Source of the DNA: Afipia sp. 1NLS2
GTDB lineage: Bacteria; Pseudomonadota; Alphaproteobacteria; Rhizobiales; Xanthobacteraceae
Length of the DNA stretch: 64,000 nt
Assembly (NCBI RefSeq): GCF_000178995.1
Contig: NZ_ADVZ01000004.1
Location: 62,001-126,000 of the forward strand
Reading direction: 5' to 3'
The notes below the pieces were generated by a model, which did no database searches, was not told the DNA's origin, and saw nothing but the letters and a program-made list of their open reading frames with translations. Shown piece by piece: positions 42,180 to 52,885 of the stretch; position 1 is the stretch's first letter; each line of letters starts with the position of its first letter. Both the position numbers and the translations under genes were made by a program.

Positions 42180-42729
42180 TGAAACTGAACGGAATGCGCG
42201 GGTCGCTTGCGGAGATCCGTGACTTGTCCGGATTTTTAGGATCATAGATGTTGGTCGGCAGATTGACGAATGTCGAATCTTCGTCGCCGATATTCTTCAC
42301 GCCGTGAACGACGTAAGGCGGAATCCGGAGCATAGCCGGGCGGTCCTTGCCGAACGTCAGAACCGAGAGTTTTTTGAAGGTCGGACTCTTCTCCCGGATG
42401 TCGTACAGGGCGACCTGAAAGCAGCCCTGGGTATAAGCAAGCCGGTCATGCTGACGGCGGTGATAGACCCATGCGCGCACCGACCCGGCTTTTGCCTCAA
42501 CAAGATAAACATGGACGATGGGCTCGATGATGTTGTCGCGAGTCGTCAAAAGTTCGATCAAGCTTCCGCGGTTATCCGTGCGGCGTGCAAGAGGCGTGAT
42601 CGTCACGCCCTCGATCAGGTCATCGGCGATTTCAGAATGCGCAGGCGTCAATTGCAGAGGAGCGTCGTCTTTGAAATCGTCCGGCTTAAGATAAGTGCCG
42701 GAATGATCCGAATCTTTGGAGCCGTTCAT
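42172..42729 (-). CDS. RmlC-like cupin (dTDP-4-dehydrorhamnose 3,5-epimerase family)
   Basis: 185 aa from the ATG at 42729 (NGSKDSDHSGTYL). A cupin of the RmlC family: RRTDNRGSLIELLTTRD, KAGSVRAWVYHRRQHDRLAY with the active-site-type His, LYDIREKSPTFKKLSVLTFG and LRIPPYVVHGVKNIGDED. The diverged sequence suggests another sugar isomerase or a sugar-tailoring role rather than standard dTDP-rhamnose synthesis; rmlA, rmlB and rmlD are not nearby. Less GC-rich than the flanks, like its overlapping glycosyltransferase neighbour. The two may have been acquired together. Confidence 0.85.
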   Translation of the reverse strand: MNGSKDSDHSGTYLKPDDFKDDAPLQLTPAHSEIADDLIEGVTITPLARRTDNRGSLIELLTTRDNIIEPIVHVYLVEAKAGSVRAWVYHRRQHDRLAYTQGCFQVALYDIREKSPTFKKLSVLTFGKDRPAMLRIPPYVVHGVKNIGDEDSTFVNLPTNIYDPKNPDKSRISASDPRIPFSFND

Positions 42730-42885
42730 GTTCAAATGATCCGCAATGCAAGGAAACAACAATATACCAGCACGGTGTCAGCAAAGGAAAGGACTGCTGG
42801 CATCGTACCGTGTTCGTTGCAGAAAGCTTTGGAAAGGTTCAATCCCGGCCGTGTTTTAATGCCACTTTCTTCATCAGATATAAAA

Positions 42886-42910
42886 ACGGCGCCGGAAATT
42901 CCGGCGCCGT
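42886..42910 (-). terminator. terminator of the thiamine operon
   Basis: Palindrome ACGGCGCCGGAAATTCCGGCGCCGT. On the minus strand it is followed by TTTTTATA. It lies 31 nt past the thiC stop. Confidence 0.9.
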
Positions 42911-42940
42911 CAAAGGCTTGGTGATGGATAAGAAAGCCGC

Positions 42941-44991
<2,051 letters not shown>

Positions 44992-45001
44992 GAAATTTCC
45001 A

Positions 45002-45610
45002 TCACGCCACCTCCATCGCGGTATCGAGCCAGGCGCGCACGCGCGCATCCGGATCGGCGTTCTGGGTGACATCGCTGACGACAGCGATGGAATCCGCGCC
45101 GGCCGCAAAAATCTCGGCGGCGTGTTCGAGCTTGATGCCGCCGATCGCGACCAGCTGCAGGCCGCCGATCATCTGTTTCCAGCGGGTGATGCGCTCGATG
45201 CCCTGCGGCTTAAAGCGCATCGACTTCAGTGTGGTGAAGAAGATCGGGCCGAGCGCGACATAATCCGGATCGGCGGCAAGCGCGTTGGCGAGTTCTTCCT
45301 CGTCATGAGTGGAAACGCCGAGCGTCAGCCCCGCCTTGCGGATCGCTGCAAGGTCCGCATCCACGAGGTCTTCCTGGCCGAGATGCAGATGCTGCGCGCC
45401 GTTGTCGATGGCCGCGCGCCAGTAATCGTTGACCACGAGCTTGGTCGCGGTGCCGCGAACGGAAGCGAGCGCGTCGCGCACCAGCGCGTTCGCCTTAATA
45501 TCGTCGAGATCCTTGGCGCGCAGTTGCACGGTGCCGACCCCAAGCTTCGCCAGCCGCGCAACCCATGCGACCGTGTCGACGACAGGATAGAAGCGATCAG
45601 GATACGGCAT
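45002..45610 (-). CDS. thiE: thiamine-phosphate synthase ThiE
   Basis: 202 aa from the ATG at 45610; an in-frame TTG at 45628 would add 6 residues. Couples HMP-pyrophosphate with the thiazole phosphate to thiamine phosphate. A TIM-barrel with [51 protein letters not shown] (GPIF is a family mark) and [20 protein letters not shown]. Its start overlaps the thiG end by 14 nt, a sign of coupling. ThiE of this form without fused ThiD is usual. Confidence 0.95.
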   Translation of the reverse strand: MPYPDRFYPVVDTVAWVARLAKLGVGTVQLRAKDLDDIKANALVRDALASVRGTATKLVVNDYWRAAIDNGAQHLHLGQEDLVDADLAAIRKAGLTLGVSTHDEEELANALAADPDYVALGPIFFTTLKSMRFKPQGIERITRWKQMIGGLQLVAIGGIKLEHAAEIFAAGADSIAVVSDVTQNADPDARVRAWLDTAMEVA

Positions 45611-46391
45611 GCCAGAACGGTGTCCCAACGACAGGGGTGGAAGGTGAGGCGAGGTCGCGGGCTTCCATCAGGCCCGCTTCGTAACCGGCGCGGCCCGCTT
45701 CGATCGCCAGACGGAAAGCGTTCGCCATCTCGACAGGACGCTCTGCTTTCGCGACCGCGGTGTTGAGCAATACGGCGTCGAAGCCGAGTTCAAGCGCCTG
45801 CGCGGCGTGGCTCGGCGCGCCGATGCCGGCATCGACGACAAGAGTGATGTCCGGCAGGCGGGTGCGCAGCAGTTTGAGGGAATCGCGATTGGTAATGCCG
45901 CGCGCGCTGCCGATCGGCGCCGCCCATGGCATCACCACACGGCAACCGGCATCGACGAGGCGCTGCGCAACTGACAGGTCTTCAGTGCAATAAGGAAACA
46001 CCTGGAAGCCGTCCTTCACCAGAATCTCCGCCGCCTCGACAAGGCCGACCACGTCGGGTTGCAGCGTCTCGTTGTCGGCGATCACCTCGAGCTTGATCCA
46101 TGAGGTGTTGAACAGTTCGCGTGCAAGCTTCGCGGTGGTGACGGCTTCGCGCACGCTTTTGCAGCCCGCGGTGTTCGGCAGTACGGTGACGCCGAGTTCG
46201 CGGATCAGCGACCAGAACGCATCGCCGGTCTTGCCGCCCGCCATCTCGCGACGGATCGAGACGGTGACGATCTGGCTTTTCGAGGCGCGGATCGCATCCT
46301 GCATGATCTTCGGCGACGGATACAGCGCTGTACCGATCAGAAGCCGCGAAGAGAATTCCTTGTCGTAGAATTTGACAGTGCTTTTCACCAT
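45597..46391 (-). CDS. thiG: thiazole synthase ThiG
   Basis: 264 aa. Forms the thiazole ring from deoxyxylulose phosphate, the dehydroglycine made by ThiO and sulfur from ThiS. Motifs: [46 protein letters not shown] (the Schiff-base Lys region), [16 protein letters not shown] and [20 protein letters not shown]. Its ATG shares a base with the thiS stop (TAATG), and its end overlaps thiE. Spacing argues for one polycistron from thiO to thiC. Confidence 0.97.
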   Translation of the reverse strand: MVKSTVKFYDKEFSSRLLIGTALYPSPKIMQDAIRASKSQIVTVSIRREMAGGKTGDAFWSLIRELGVTVLPNTAGCKSVREAVTTAKLARELFNTSWIKLEVIADNETLQPDVVGLVEAAEILVKDGFQVFPYCTEDLSVAQRLVDAGCRVVMPWAAPIGSARGITNRDSLKLLRTRLPDITLVVDAGIGAPSHAAQALELGFDAVLLNTAVAKAERPVEMANAFRLAIEAGRAGYEAGLMEARDLASPSTPVVGTPFWHAVS

Positions 46392-46588
46392 TACCCTCCC
46401 TGCCGTGGCGTGAGGATTTCAACCAGATCGTTGTCGTTCAGTGGCGTCTCGCCCCAGCGCGCGCGGGGCACCACGTCGTAGTTCAGCGCGACCGCGACAT
46501 GCGTGCCTTCATATTCAAGCTCGCTCAGCAGATCGGCGACACGGGTCGCCTTGATCTCGCGGCGCTCGCCGTTGACGGTCACGAACAT
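46391..46588 (-). CDS. thiS: sulfur-carrier protein ThiS
   Basis: 65 aa, a ubiquitin-fold sulfur carrier: [34 protein letters not shown] and the end [11 protein letters not shown]. The terminal Gly-Gly is the site adenylated and thiocarboxylated before sulfur transfer to ThiG. It overlaps the thiO end by 10 nt and touches thiG through TAATG. ThiF and ThiH are not seen; the glycine oxidase ThiO replaces ThiH, as in other aerobic alphaproteobacteria. Confidence 0.96.
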   Translation of the reverse strand: MFVTVNGERREIKATRVADLLSELEYEGTHVAVALNYDVVPRARWGETPLNDNDLVEILTPRQGG

Positions 46589-47643
46589 TGCATCACCTCG
46601 TTGTCGATCAGGCCGCGTGTGACGTAATTCACCGTCAGCTCCGCAAGCGCGGGTGCCAGCAGGAAGCCGTGGCGGTACAGCCCGTTGACGTTGATCCGAT
46701 TGCCGTAGATGGCGATGCGCGGAAGATTGTCAGGCAGGGCCGGGCGCAGGCCCGCACCCATTTCGATAATGCGCGCTTCGCCGAAAGCCGGGTGCAGCGC
46801 ATAAGCGGCCGACAGCAGTTCGAGTGCGGAGCGCACGCTGACGCGATTGTCCTCGCTCTCGATCGACGTCGCGCCGATCATGAAGCGATGATCCTCGCGC
46901 GGGATGACGTAAAGCGGCCAACGCGGATGCATCACGCGCACGGGGCGCGACAGCGACACTTCATCGGTTTCGACAATAATCATCTCGCCCTTAACGCCGC
47001 GGACGTCCTTGACGGCGTCGCGCGCGAAGATGCCGCGGCAGTCGATCACAAGGCCGCCGTCGCTCGCGAGTTTGTCGGGCTCGCATTCGCTGTTGAAGCG
47101 GATTTCGCCGCCGGCCTTGGCGATTTTCTCGTGCAGTTGAGGCAGCACACGGCGCGGCTCAACGTGGCCTTCATGCGGAAAGAACAGCGCCTCGCGGAAG
47201 CGGCCTTCGAGCGAAGGCTCGAGCTTGTCGATGGCGGCAGCATCGAGCCGTTCATAGTCGCTGGTGATGCGCGCGAAATGATCGAAATCGGCGCGGTCGC
47301 GCGGATGCGCCACGACCAGCGAACCGTTGAACGGCGTGTCGGGCAGTTCGGTGCGCCACAGGTCGAGCGAGCGGGTGCCGAGCCGGGTGATGACGGGTTC
47401 GGACGTTTCCTGTTCGCACCACGGTGCCAGCATGCCGCCGGCGAAATGGCTGGTGGCGTGCGTCATCGCCGCGTCATCGCGCTCAATTACTTTGACGCTA
47501 TAGCCCGCCTTGGCGAACGACAGCGCCTGCCATGCACCGGCGACGCCTGCGCCGACGATGGTGATGCGGCGGCCTGCGCCCTGCATATTGGCCGCGTCTT
47601 TAATGTGATGAGTTGCGTCCGACGACGCTGAGTTCTGAAACAT
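46579..47643 (-). CDS. thiO: glycine oxidase ThiO
   Basis: 354 aa, a FAD enzyme that oxidises glycine to the imine used by ThiG. The dinucleotide motif is RITIVGAGVAGAWQALSFAK, with the DAO-fold landmarks HFAGGMLAPWCEQE, VIDCRGIFARDAV and MGAGLRPALPDNLPRI, and an active-site-type Arg in the last. Two starts are possible: ATG 47643, directly after the TPP aptamer with GGGACAGGG upstream, or ATG 47586 nearer the FAD motif but without a Shine-Dalgarno. I favour 47643, which puts the ribosome site in the 3' end of the riboswitch. First gene of the thi operon. Confidence 0.95.
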   Translation of the reverse strand: MFQNSASSDATHHIKDAANMQGAGRRITIVGAGVAGAWQALSFAKAGYSVKVIERDDAAMTHATSHFAGGMLAPWCEQETSEPVITRLGTRSLDLWRTELPDTPFNGSLVVAHPRDRADFDHFARITSDYERLDAAAIDKLEPSLEGRFREALFFPHEGHVEPRRVLPQLHEKIAKAGGEIRFNSECEPDKLASDGGLVIDCRGIFARDAVKDVRGVKGEMIIVETDEVSLSRPVRVMHPRWPLYVIPREDHRFMIGATSIESEDNRVSVRSALELLSAAYALHPAFGEARIIEMGAGLRPALPDNLPRIAIYGNRINVNGLYRHGFLLAPALAELTVNYVTRGLIDNEVMQCS

Positions 47644-47647
47644 CCCT

Positions 47648-47740
47648 GTCCCTTCGCCGGCATGACCCGGATCAGGTTCAAAGGGTCACCGCACCATCGC
47701 GGTATCTCAGCTCCTGTGACGGAGCCCCCCTCGGAACGGT
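47648..47740 (-). promoter_or_regulatory. TPP riboswitch of the thi operon
   Basis: On the minus strand the aptamer core reads AGGGGGGCTCC, then GAGCTGAGATACCGC, then ACCCTTTGAACCTGATCCGG and GTCATGCCGGCGAAGGGA. These are the conserved elements of the THI box (CTGAGA pyrimidine-sensing and CCTGAT). The last part merges with the ribosome site of thiO, so control is probably at translation initiation. No other thi gene here has its own riboswitch. Confidence 0.97.
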
Positions 47741-48633
47741 AGTAACGATAGGCCCCGTGCCCCGGAGGGTCAATACTTTAGATGTAATCTATCTGCGGAA
47801 TTTACCCGCACTGTTGGCTGTCGTTGAGGTTGTGGAACCGCCTTTCGCGCGTGGTGGTTTTGCGTCAGCATTCCCGGAATCCGATGTCGCATATCCGCAA
47901 TTGCATTTCGCGCCAGCAAGATTCCGGATTTCGGATGGACCGATCTGGAATGGCCGCTCGCGAATTTCACCATTTCGGATTTTTGAATCATCGTGCAGGT
48001 CTGCATCGGTGCCTTGCGATTGCATGACGAACGATTCGTGGCCGACACGCCGAACATGTTTGCGCTGAAGCGGTCGATCCGCCTTGAACAGGACAAACGA
48101 TGTCGATGCGGCGTGGCTGACATCCAATACGCCAGCGGTGCGGCTGCCAGATCATCTTTTGGTTGAATATGAATCTATGTCGATGGTCGCGCCGTGATGC
48201 ATGTGCGCAGCGCAACAGCAACGAAAACTGACTCGCGGCGTTGAAGTTATTCCATTTATGAAAGTCTGGTTCCGCAATTTCTGTCGCGGCGCAGCGTTTA
48301 TTCTCACGCGCGGCTGCAACGCAGCATATGCAGTGCTAATTTTGATGGTGCGTCACTTCGTTGTTCGCGATGTCGTGAAATCGTTATATGCTCATGGCAC
48401 GAAGCAACCGAAAGGCAGCCTTTCATCATGCTGATCCTGATAACGATGACTTCGAATGCCAAACATCCCTCTGCGAATGGTTGCTCGTCTCCGAGCGCTG
48501 TATCGCCGCGCCAAGCTCGTGATGCGGGCCGTGCGATGACGGCTGCGTGTCAACGCACATTTCTCTGAAACCTTTTCAGTCATCTTGCGTTAGTGCGCCA
48601 TCAGGGGGCCGGAGTGATCCGGACAGAGACGAA
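47741..48633. other. 893-bp region with no recognised gene
   Basis: The longest non-coding gap in the window, and visibly less GC-rich than most of it, notably about 48170-48430. Several frames of 60-150 codons cross it on both strands, none with a good Shine-Dalgarno, coding bias or family motif. It holds the promoter of the thi operon at its left end. Either a degraded gene or unrecognised RNA is possible. Confidence 0.45.
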
Positions 48634-48840
48634 ATGTCAGACACTTATATTATCGAAGTGAGTTCCGAGCCGGCGGGGATCGTGGTGAGGGACAAAGCGG
48701 GATTCCGTTTCTTCGCAGCCAACCATCGCTTCAATCCACTGGAAGGCCGTCTGTTTCGCAGCGCGCGTGAAGCCGAACGCGTGGCACGGGAATTGTTGAG
48801 CGGCAAGACCAAGCCCGAAGCTGCCACCGCGATCGCCTGA
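48634..48840 (+). CDS. small conserved hypothetical protein
   Basis: 68 aa from the ATG at 48634. DTYIIEVSSEPAGIVVRDKA is followed by GFRFFAANHRFNPLEGRLFR and SAREAERVARELLSGKTKPE. It is a short beta-hairpin-plus-helix arrangement typical of small soluble proteins of Bradyrhizobium relatives; no function is known to me. The longer frame to 48547 has no ribosome site. A bidirectional terminator follows 42 nt later. Confidence 0.75.
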   Translation: MSDTYIIEVSSEPAGIVVRDKAGFRFFAANHRFNPLEGRLFRSAREAERVARELLSGKTKPEAATAIA

Positions 48841-48881
48841 AGGCCTGCGTGCCTGAGGAAATCATCCCGCGTGCGGAATGA

Positions 48882-48910
48882 AAAAGACCGGCGGAATACG
48901 CCGGTCTTTT
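48882..48910. terminator. bidirectional terminator
   Basis: Perfect 12-bp stem AAAAGACCGGCG / CGCCGGTCTTTT with a 5-nt loop. It lies between convergent genes and can serve both. Confidence 0.9.
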
Positions 48911-48935
48911 GATTCCTGTTTGTAGCGGGCGGTAT

Positions 48936-49439
48936 TCAGTTCGCGCCGAGGAAATCCAGCTTGCCCAACGCAACGCCGTTGTGGCGCAGGATGTTGTAGG
49001 CGGTCGTGCAATGAAACAGGAAGTTCGGCAGCGCGACGTGGTTGAAGAATTTCTGCCCCGGCAGCGTCTTGGTGGTGTCTTTGCCGGTCGCGAACGTCAC
49101 GTCGCGCACGTCGCCGCCTTCGTATTTCGCCGCCGGGATGGACTTGATCCCTTCGATGGTCCTGGCGATGCGCTGCTGCAATTGCTCGAACGTGGTTTCG
49201 GTGTCGGGCGTGGAAGGCACTTCCGTCCCGGCGAGCCGGGCGCAGGCCTTGCCGGAAAAATCACAGGCCAACTGGATCTGGCGCGTCAGCGGATACATGT
49301 TCGGGTAGAGCCGCGCATTGAGCAGCACCTCGGGCGCGATGCCTTGCTCTTTCGCATAAGCTTCGCCCTTGGCGAGCACTTTCGAGAGTGCGATCAGCGA
49401 ATGGGTGAACAGCGGGGCGGTACCATCGTAAAACGACAT
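48936..49439 (-). CDS. DUF1993 family protein
   Basis: 167 aa from the ATG at 49439. SFYDGTAPLFTHSLIALSKV, NARLYPNMYPLTRQIQLACD, ACARLAGTEVPSTPDTETTF and FFNHVALPNFLFHCTTAYNI follow the DUF1993 pattern, a four-helix DinB-like fold. The His/Asn near the end may bind a metal as in DinB proteins, but catalysis is unproven. Single gene ending at a shared terminator. Confidence 0.9.
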   Translation of the reverse strand: MSFYDGTAPLFTHSLIALSKVLAKGEAYAKEQGIAPEVLLNARLYPNMYPLTRQIQLACDFSGKACARLAGTEVPSTPDTETTFEQLQQRIARTIEGIKSIPAAKYEGGDVRDVTFATGKDTTKTLPGQKFFNHVALPNFLFHCTTAYNILRHNGVALGKLDFLGAN

Positions 49440-49571
49440 GGGAAGCCTTTCAGAAAATCGTGCGGTGAAACAGTGCGCCGGATGTAGTGCGCCCGCAGGC
49501 GCACACAAGGCACGCTCACGTGATTGCGAGACGCAATTTCCGGCCACAGAGCCCGCGATGATTCTCCCGGC

Positions 49572-51029
49572 TCACATGTCTCTCGCGCTGGAGAACGCGA
49601 ACGACGACACGCGCCGCGTGGTCTCGTCGAGGATGAGCGTCCGCGTCAGCGGCGGCTCGGCGCGCTGGCTGCAATTTTCCCGCTCGCACAGCCGGCAGTT
49701 GACGCCGATCGGGGTGCCCTCGGCGCGGTCGAGGTCGAGGCCTGCCGTGTAGACGAGCTTCGAGGCGTGGCGGATTTCGCAGCCGAGCCCGATGGCGAAG
49801 CGTGGCTGCACATGCGGCCACGGCACGGCGGGGCGGCGCAGCGTCTGCGCGATTGAGAAATAGCGGCTGCCGTCCGGCAGTTCGATGATCTGCTGTAAGA
49901 GGCGGTCCGGCGTGTCGAAGGTGGAATGCACGTTCCAGAGCGGGCAGGTGCCGCCGAATTTCGAAAACGGAAACGTGCCGGAGGAGAACCGCTTCGAGAC
50001 GTTGCCCGCATTGTCCACCCGCAGCAGAAAGAACGGCACGCCGCGCGCGTTCGGCCGTTGCAGCGTGGTCAGGCGATGGCAGACCTGCTCGAAGCCCGCG
50101 TTGAAGCGCCGCGTCAGAACGTGCAGGTCGTAACCCAGTGTTTCGGCCGCGCTCAGGAACGGCTGGTAGGGCATCATCACCGCCGCCGCGTAATAATTCG
50201 CAAGCGTGATGCGGTAGAGCTTGCGCGTGGTGTCGTCGAGCGGCCCGGCGCGGTTGATGATGGATTCGAACTGTGCGTTCGCCTCGGAGAGGCTCAACTG
50301 CATCGCGAGCTGGAAGGTGCGCCCGGCGCTGTCGACGAGCTCGGAGATCAGCACCTGGCGGCGGTGGCGGTCCCAGCGCCGCAGCGTCTCGCGCATCACG
50401 TCCACGGGCATGATCCGCACCGTGGTCGAATGCTTTTCGCGCAGCCGGTTGATGAGTGCCGTGCGCAGGCCCTGCGGATCGGTGTCGATCTCGTCGCGCA
50501 GCGTCTCGGCGGCGGTTTCAAGTTCGGGGAAATAGTTGCGGTTGGCCTCGATCAGGTCGCGCACGCGCTCGATCGGGTTGGCCTCGTAATCATGGCCACC
50601 CCCCTTGTCGCGGTCGGCGAACTGCGCCGCGACCAGCGTCTCGCCGCGCCGCGCTTCGGTATATGCGGCGTAGACGCGTTGCAGCGCGTGGGTGACGCCG
50701 GGGCAAAGCTCGGCGAGGTCGCGCAGTTCCTGTTTCGGCAGGTCGATCTGGCGGAACAGGGGATCGGAAAAGATTTCGTTCAGTTCGGCGAAGAAGCGGT
50801 CCTCGTCGGAGGTCGCGAGGTCGCGCAGGTCGAGGTCGTAGGTTTCGGCGAGGCGCAGCAGCATCTGCGCGGTCACCGGGCGCTGGTTGCGCTCGATCAG
50901 GTTGATGTAGCTCGGGGAGAGGCCAAGGCCTTCTGCGATCTGGGTTTGCGACAGGTTGAGCTGTTTGCGCAGGCGGCGGAAGCGCGGCCCGACGAAAAGT
51001 TTCCTGCCCGTTTCGGTCGGGGTGCGCAT
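49572..51029 (-). CDS. RamB/ScfR-type XRE transcriptional regulator of acyl/acetate metabolism
   Basis: 485 aa. An N-terminal XRE helix-turn-helix (about 12-65): FRRLRKQLNLSQTQIAEGLG, LSPSYINLIERNQRPVTAQM. A middle region (TDPQGLRTALINRLREKHST) resembles the IrrE/ImmA-like segment. The C-terminal domain of the family carries GVPFFLLRVDNAGNVSKRFS, SGTFPFSKFGGTCPLWNVHS and a Cys cluster GVNCRLCERENCSQRA. Family members (RamB in actinobacteria, ScfR/PrpC-type regulators) control isocitrate lyase or propionate genes in response to acyl-CoA-type signals. It is divergent from aceA with repeats between them, so aceA and its own gene are the likely targets. Confidence 0.9.
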   Translation of the reverse strand: MRTPTETGRKLFVGPRFRRLRKQLNLSQTQIAEGLGLSPSYINLIERNQRPVTAQMLLRLAETYDLDLRDLATSDEDRFFAELNEIFSDPLFRQIDLPKQELRDLAELCPGVTHALQRVYAAYTEARRGETLVAAQFADRDKGGGHDYEANPIERVRDLIEANRNYFPELETAAETLRDEIDTDPQGLRTALINRLREKHSTTVRIMPVDVMRETLRRWDRHRRQVLISELVDSAGRTFQLAMQLSLSEANAQFESIINRAGPLDDTTRKLYRITLANYYAAAVMMPYQPFLSAAETLGYDLHVLTRRFNAGFEQVCHRLTTLQRPNARGVPFFLLRVDNAGNVSKRFSSGTFPFSKFGGTCPLWNVHSTFDTPDRLLQQIIELPDGSRYFSIAQTLRRPAVPWPHVQPRFAIGLGCEIRHASKLVYTAGLDLDRAEGTPIGVNCRLCERENCSQRAEPPLTRTLILDETTRRVSSFAFSSARDM

Positions 51030-51052
51030 GTCCGGCTCCTCTGCACTCGTCC

Positions 51053-51198
51053 CAATTGTTACAAGATTTACAAGTTAACCGGTAAGAACTTGTAAAACTC
51101 GCACAACCCATCACGAACGAGTTTCTGTATATCTAGACGATATTCGATCTATCGCGTTGGATGCAAGGGCTCTCTTTGGCAATGCGATGTAACAATTG
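51053..51198. promoter_or_regulatory. symmetric repeats between scfR-like regulator and aceA
   Basis: Two kinds of repeat. (a) TTTACAAGTT at 51067-51076 and its exact complement AACTTGTAAA at 51087-51096, with an extra TTACAAG at 51059-51065. (b) CAATTGTTAC at 51053-51062 and its exact complement GTAACAATTG at 51189-51198; these lie 23 and 11 nt upstream of the regulator and aceA start codons respectively. Probable operators for the divergent promoters. Confidence 0.65.
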
Positions 51199-51209
51199 TA
51201 GGTAATCAA

Positions 51210-52850
51210 ATGAACTATCAGACGCGCAATATCACCGATTACGCAATCCCGGGCCCGTCGTCTTATCAAAGCGAGATCAAGGCGGCTGAGGCCTTGCTCA
51301 AGGACAAGCCCACCTGGAACGGCGTCACGGCGGAAGCCATTGCCCGCATGCGTCTGCAGAACCGGTTCAAGACGGGTCTCGATGTCGCGCGCTACACGGC
51401 GGCCCTGATGCGCGCGGACATGGCCGCGTACGACGCGGACCCCACCAAATACACCCAGTCGCTCGGCTGCTGGCATGGCTTCGTCGCGCAGCAGAAGCTG
51501 ATCTCGATCAAGAAGCATTTCGGCGGGAGGACCGACCGTCGCTATCTGTACCTCTCGGGCTGGATGATCGCGGCATTGCGTTCGGAATTCGGCCCGCTGC
51601 CGGATCAGTCGATGCACGAGAAGACCTCGGTGCCCGCGCTCATCGAAGAGCTCTACACCTTCCTGCGTCAGGCCGACTCGCGCGAACTCAACGACATCTT
51701 CCGCGAACTCGATGCCGCGCGTAAGGCCGGCGACAAGACTCGGGAGACGGCGGCGATCGCGAAGATCGACGACTTCCAGACCCATGTCGTGCCGGTGATC
51801 GCCGACATCGACGCCGGTTTCGGCAACGCGGAGGCGACCTATCTGCTCGCCAAGAAGATGATCGAGGCAGGCGCCTGCGCATTGCAGATCGAGAATCAGG
51901 TCTCGGACGAGAAGCAGTGCGGCCATCAGGACGGCAAGGTGACGGTGCCGCACGAGGTGTTCCTCGCCAAGATCCGTGCCTGCCGCCACGCGTTCCTCGA
52001 ACTCGGCGTGGAGGACGGCATCATCGTCACCCGCACCGACTCGCTTGGCGCCGGTCTCACCCAGCAGATCGCGGTCAGCCACAAGCCGGGCGATCTCGGT
52101 GATCAGTACAACAGCTTCCTCGATTGCGAGGAAGTCGATGCCACCAAGATCGGTAACGGCGACGTCATCATCAGCCGCAACGGCAAGCTGATGCGCCCGA
52201 AGCGGCTGGCGAGCAACTTGTATCAGTTCCGTCCGGGCACGGGCGCGGACCGCTGCGTGCTGGATTGCATCACCTCGCTGCAGAACGGCGCCGATCTTTT
52301 GTGGATCGAAACCGAGAGGCCGAATATCGCGCAGGTCGCGAGCATGGTGGATCGTATCCGCGAGGTGATCCCGAACGCGAAGCTCGCCTACAATAACTCG
52401 CCGTCGTTCAACTGGACGCTGAACTTCCGCTGGCAGGTGTTCGACGAGTGGAAGGAAGCGGGCAAGGACGTCAGCAAGTACAACCGCGCCGAGTTGATGA
52501 AGGCGGAATACGACGATACGCCGCTGGCGATCGAAGCCGATCAGTTGATCCGCACCTTCCAGATGGATTCGGCGAAGCGGGCCGGTGTCTTCCACCACCT
52601 CATCACGCTGCCGACCTATCACACGGAGGCTCTGATGATGAACAATCTCGCCAAGGATTATTTCGGCGATCAGGGCATGCTCGGCTACGTGAAAAACGTT
52701 CAGCGCGCGGAAATCCGCCAGGGCGTCGCATGCGTCAAGCACCAGAACATGGCCGGCTCCGATATCGGCGACGACCACAAGGGATACTTCGCCGGTGAAG
52801 CGGCCCTCAAGGCGGGCGGCGTTCACAACACCATGAACCAGTTCTCATGA
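51210..52850 (+). CDS. aceA: isocitrate lyase (long form)
   Basis: 546 aa, the long Pseudomonas-type isocitrate lyase. Cleaves isocitrate to glyoxylate and succinate in the glyoxylate shunt, needed on acetate and fatty acids. The signature is SDEKQCGHQDGKVTVPHEVF with the catalytic Cys in KQCGH near residue 237. Other marks: SLGCWHGFVAQQKLISIKKH, VIADIDAGFGNAEATYLLAK (metal Asp region) and KLAYNNSPSFNWTLNF. No malate synthase gene is in the window. Transcription is probably governed by the divergent ScfR/RamB-type regulator through the repeats in the shared promoter. Confidence 0.97.
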   Translation: MNYQTRNITDYAIPGPSSYQSEIKAAEALLKDKPTWNGVTAEAIARMRLQNRFKTGLDVARYTAALMRADMAAYDADPTKYTQSLGCWHGFVAQQKLISIKKHFGGRTDRRYLYLSGWMIAALRSEFGPLPDQSMHEKTSVPALIEELYTFLRQADSRELNDIFRELDAARKAGDKTRETAAIAKIDDFQTHVVPVIADIDAGFGNAEATYLLAKKMIEAGACALQIENQVSDEKQCGHQDGKVTVPHEVFLAKIRACRHAFLELGVEDGIIVTRTDSLGAGLTQQIAVSHKPGDLGDQYNSFLDCEEVDATKIGNGDVIISRNGKLMRPKRLASNLYQFRPGTGADRCVLDCITSLQNGADLLWIETERPNIAQVASMVDRIREVIPNAKLAYNNSPSFNWTLNFRWQVFDEWKEAGKDVSKYNRAELMKAEYDDTPLAIEADQLIRTFQMDSAKRAGVFHHLITLPTYHTEALMMNNLAKDYFGDQGMLGYVKNVQRAEIRQGVACVKHQNMAGSDIGDDHKGYFAGEAALKAGGVHNTMNQFS

Positions 52851-52885
52851 TTGAATCGACTTCAAGCTAACCAACGGAGGCTCAG

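Noticed and set aside
48258-48434. Possible 58-codon gene (starts MKVWFRNFCRGA) in the long gap
   Set aside because: No good ribosome site, high Cys/Arg content and no resemblance to a known family.
51111-52826. 571-codon minus-strand open frame opposite aceA
   Set aside because: Shadow of isocitrate lyase; composition typical of complementary-frame translation (rich in Arg, Val, Asp, His) with no recognisable domain.
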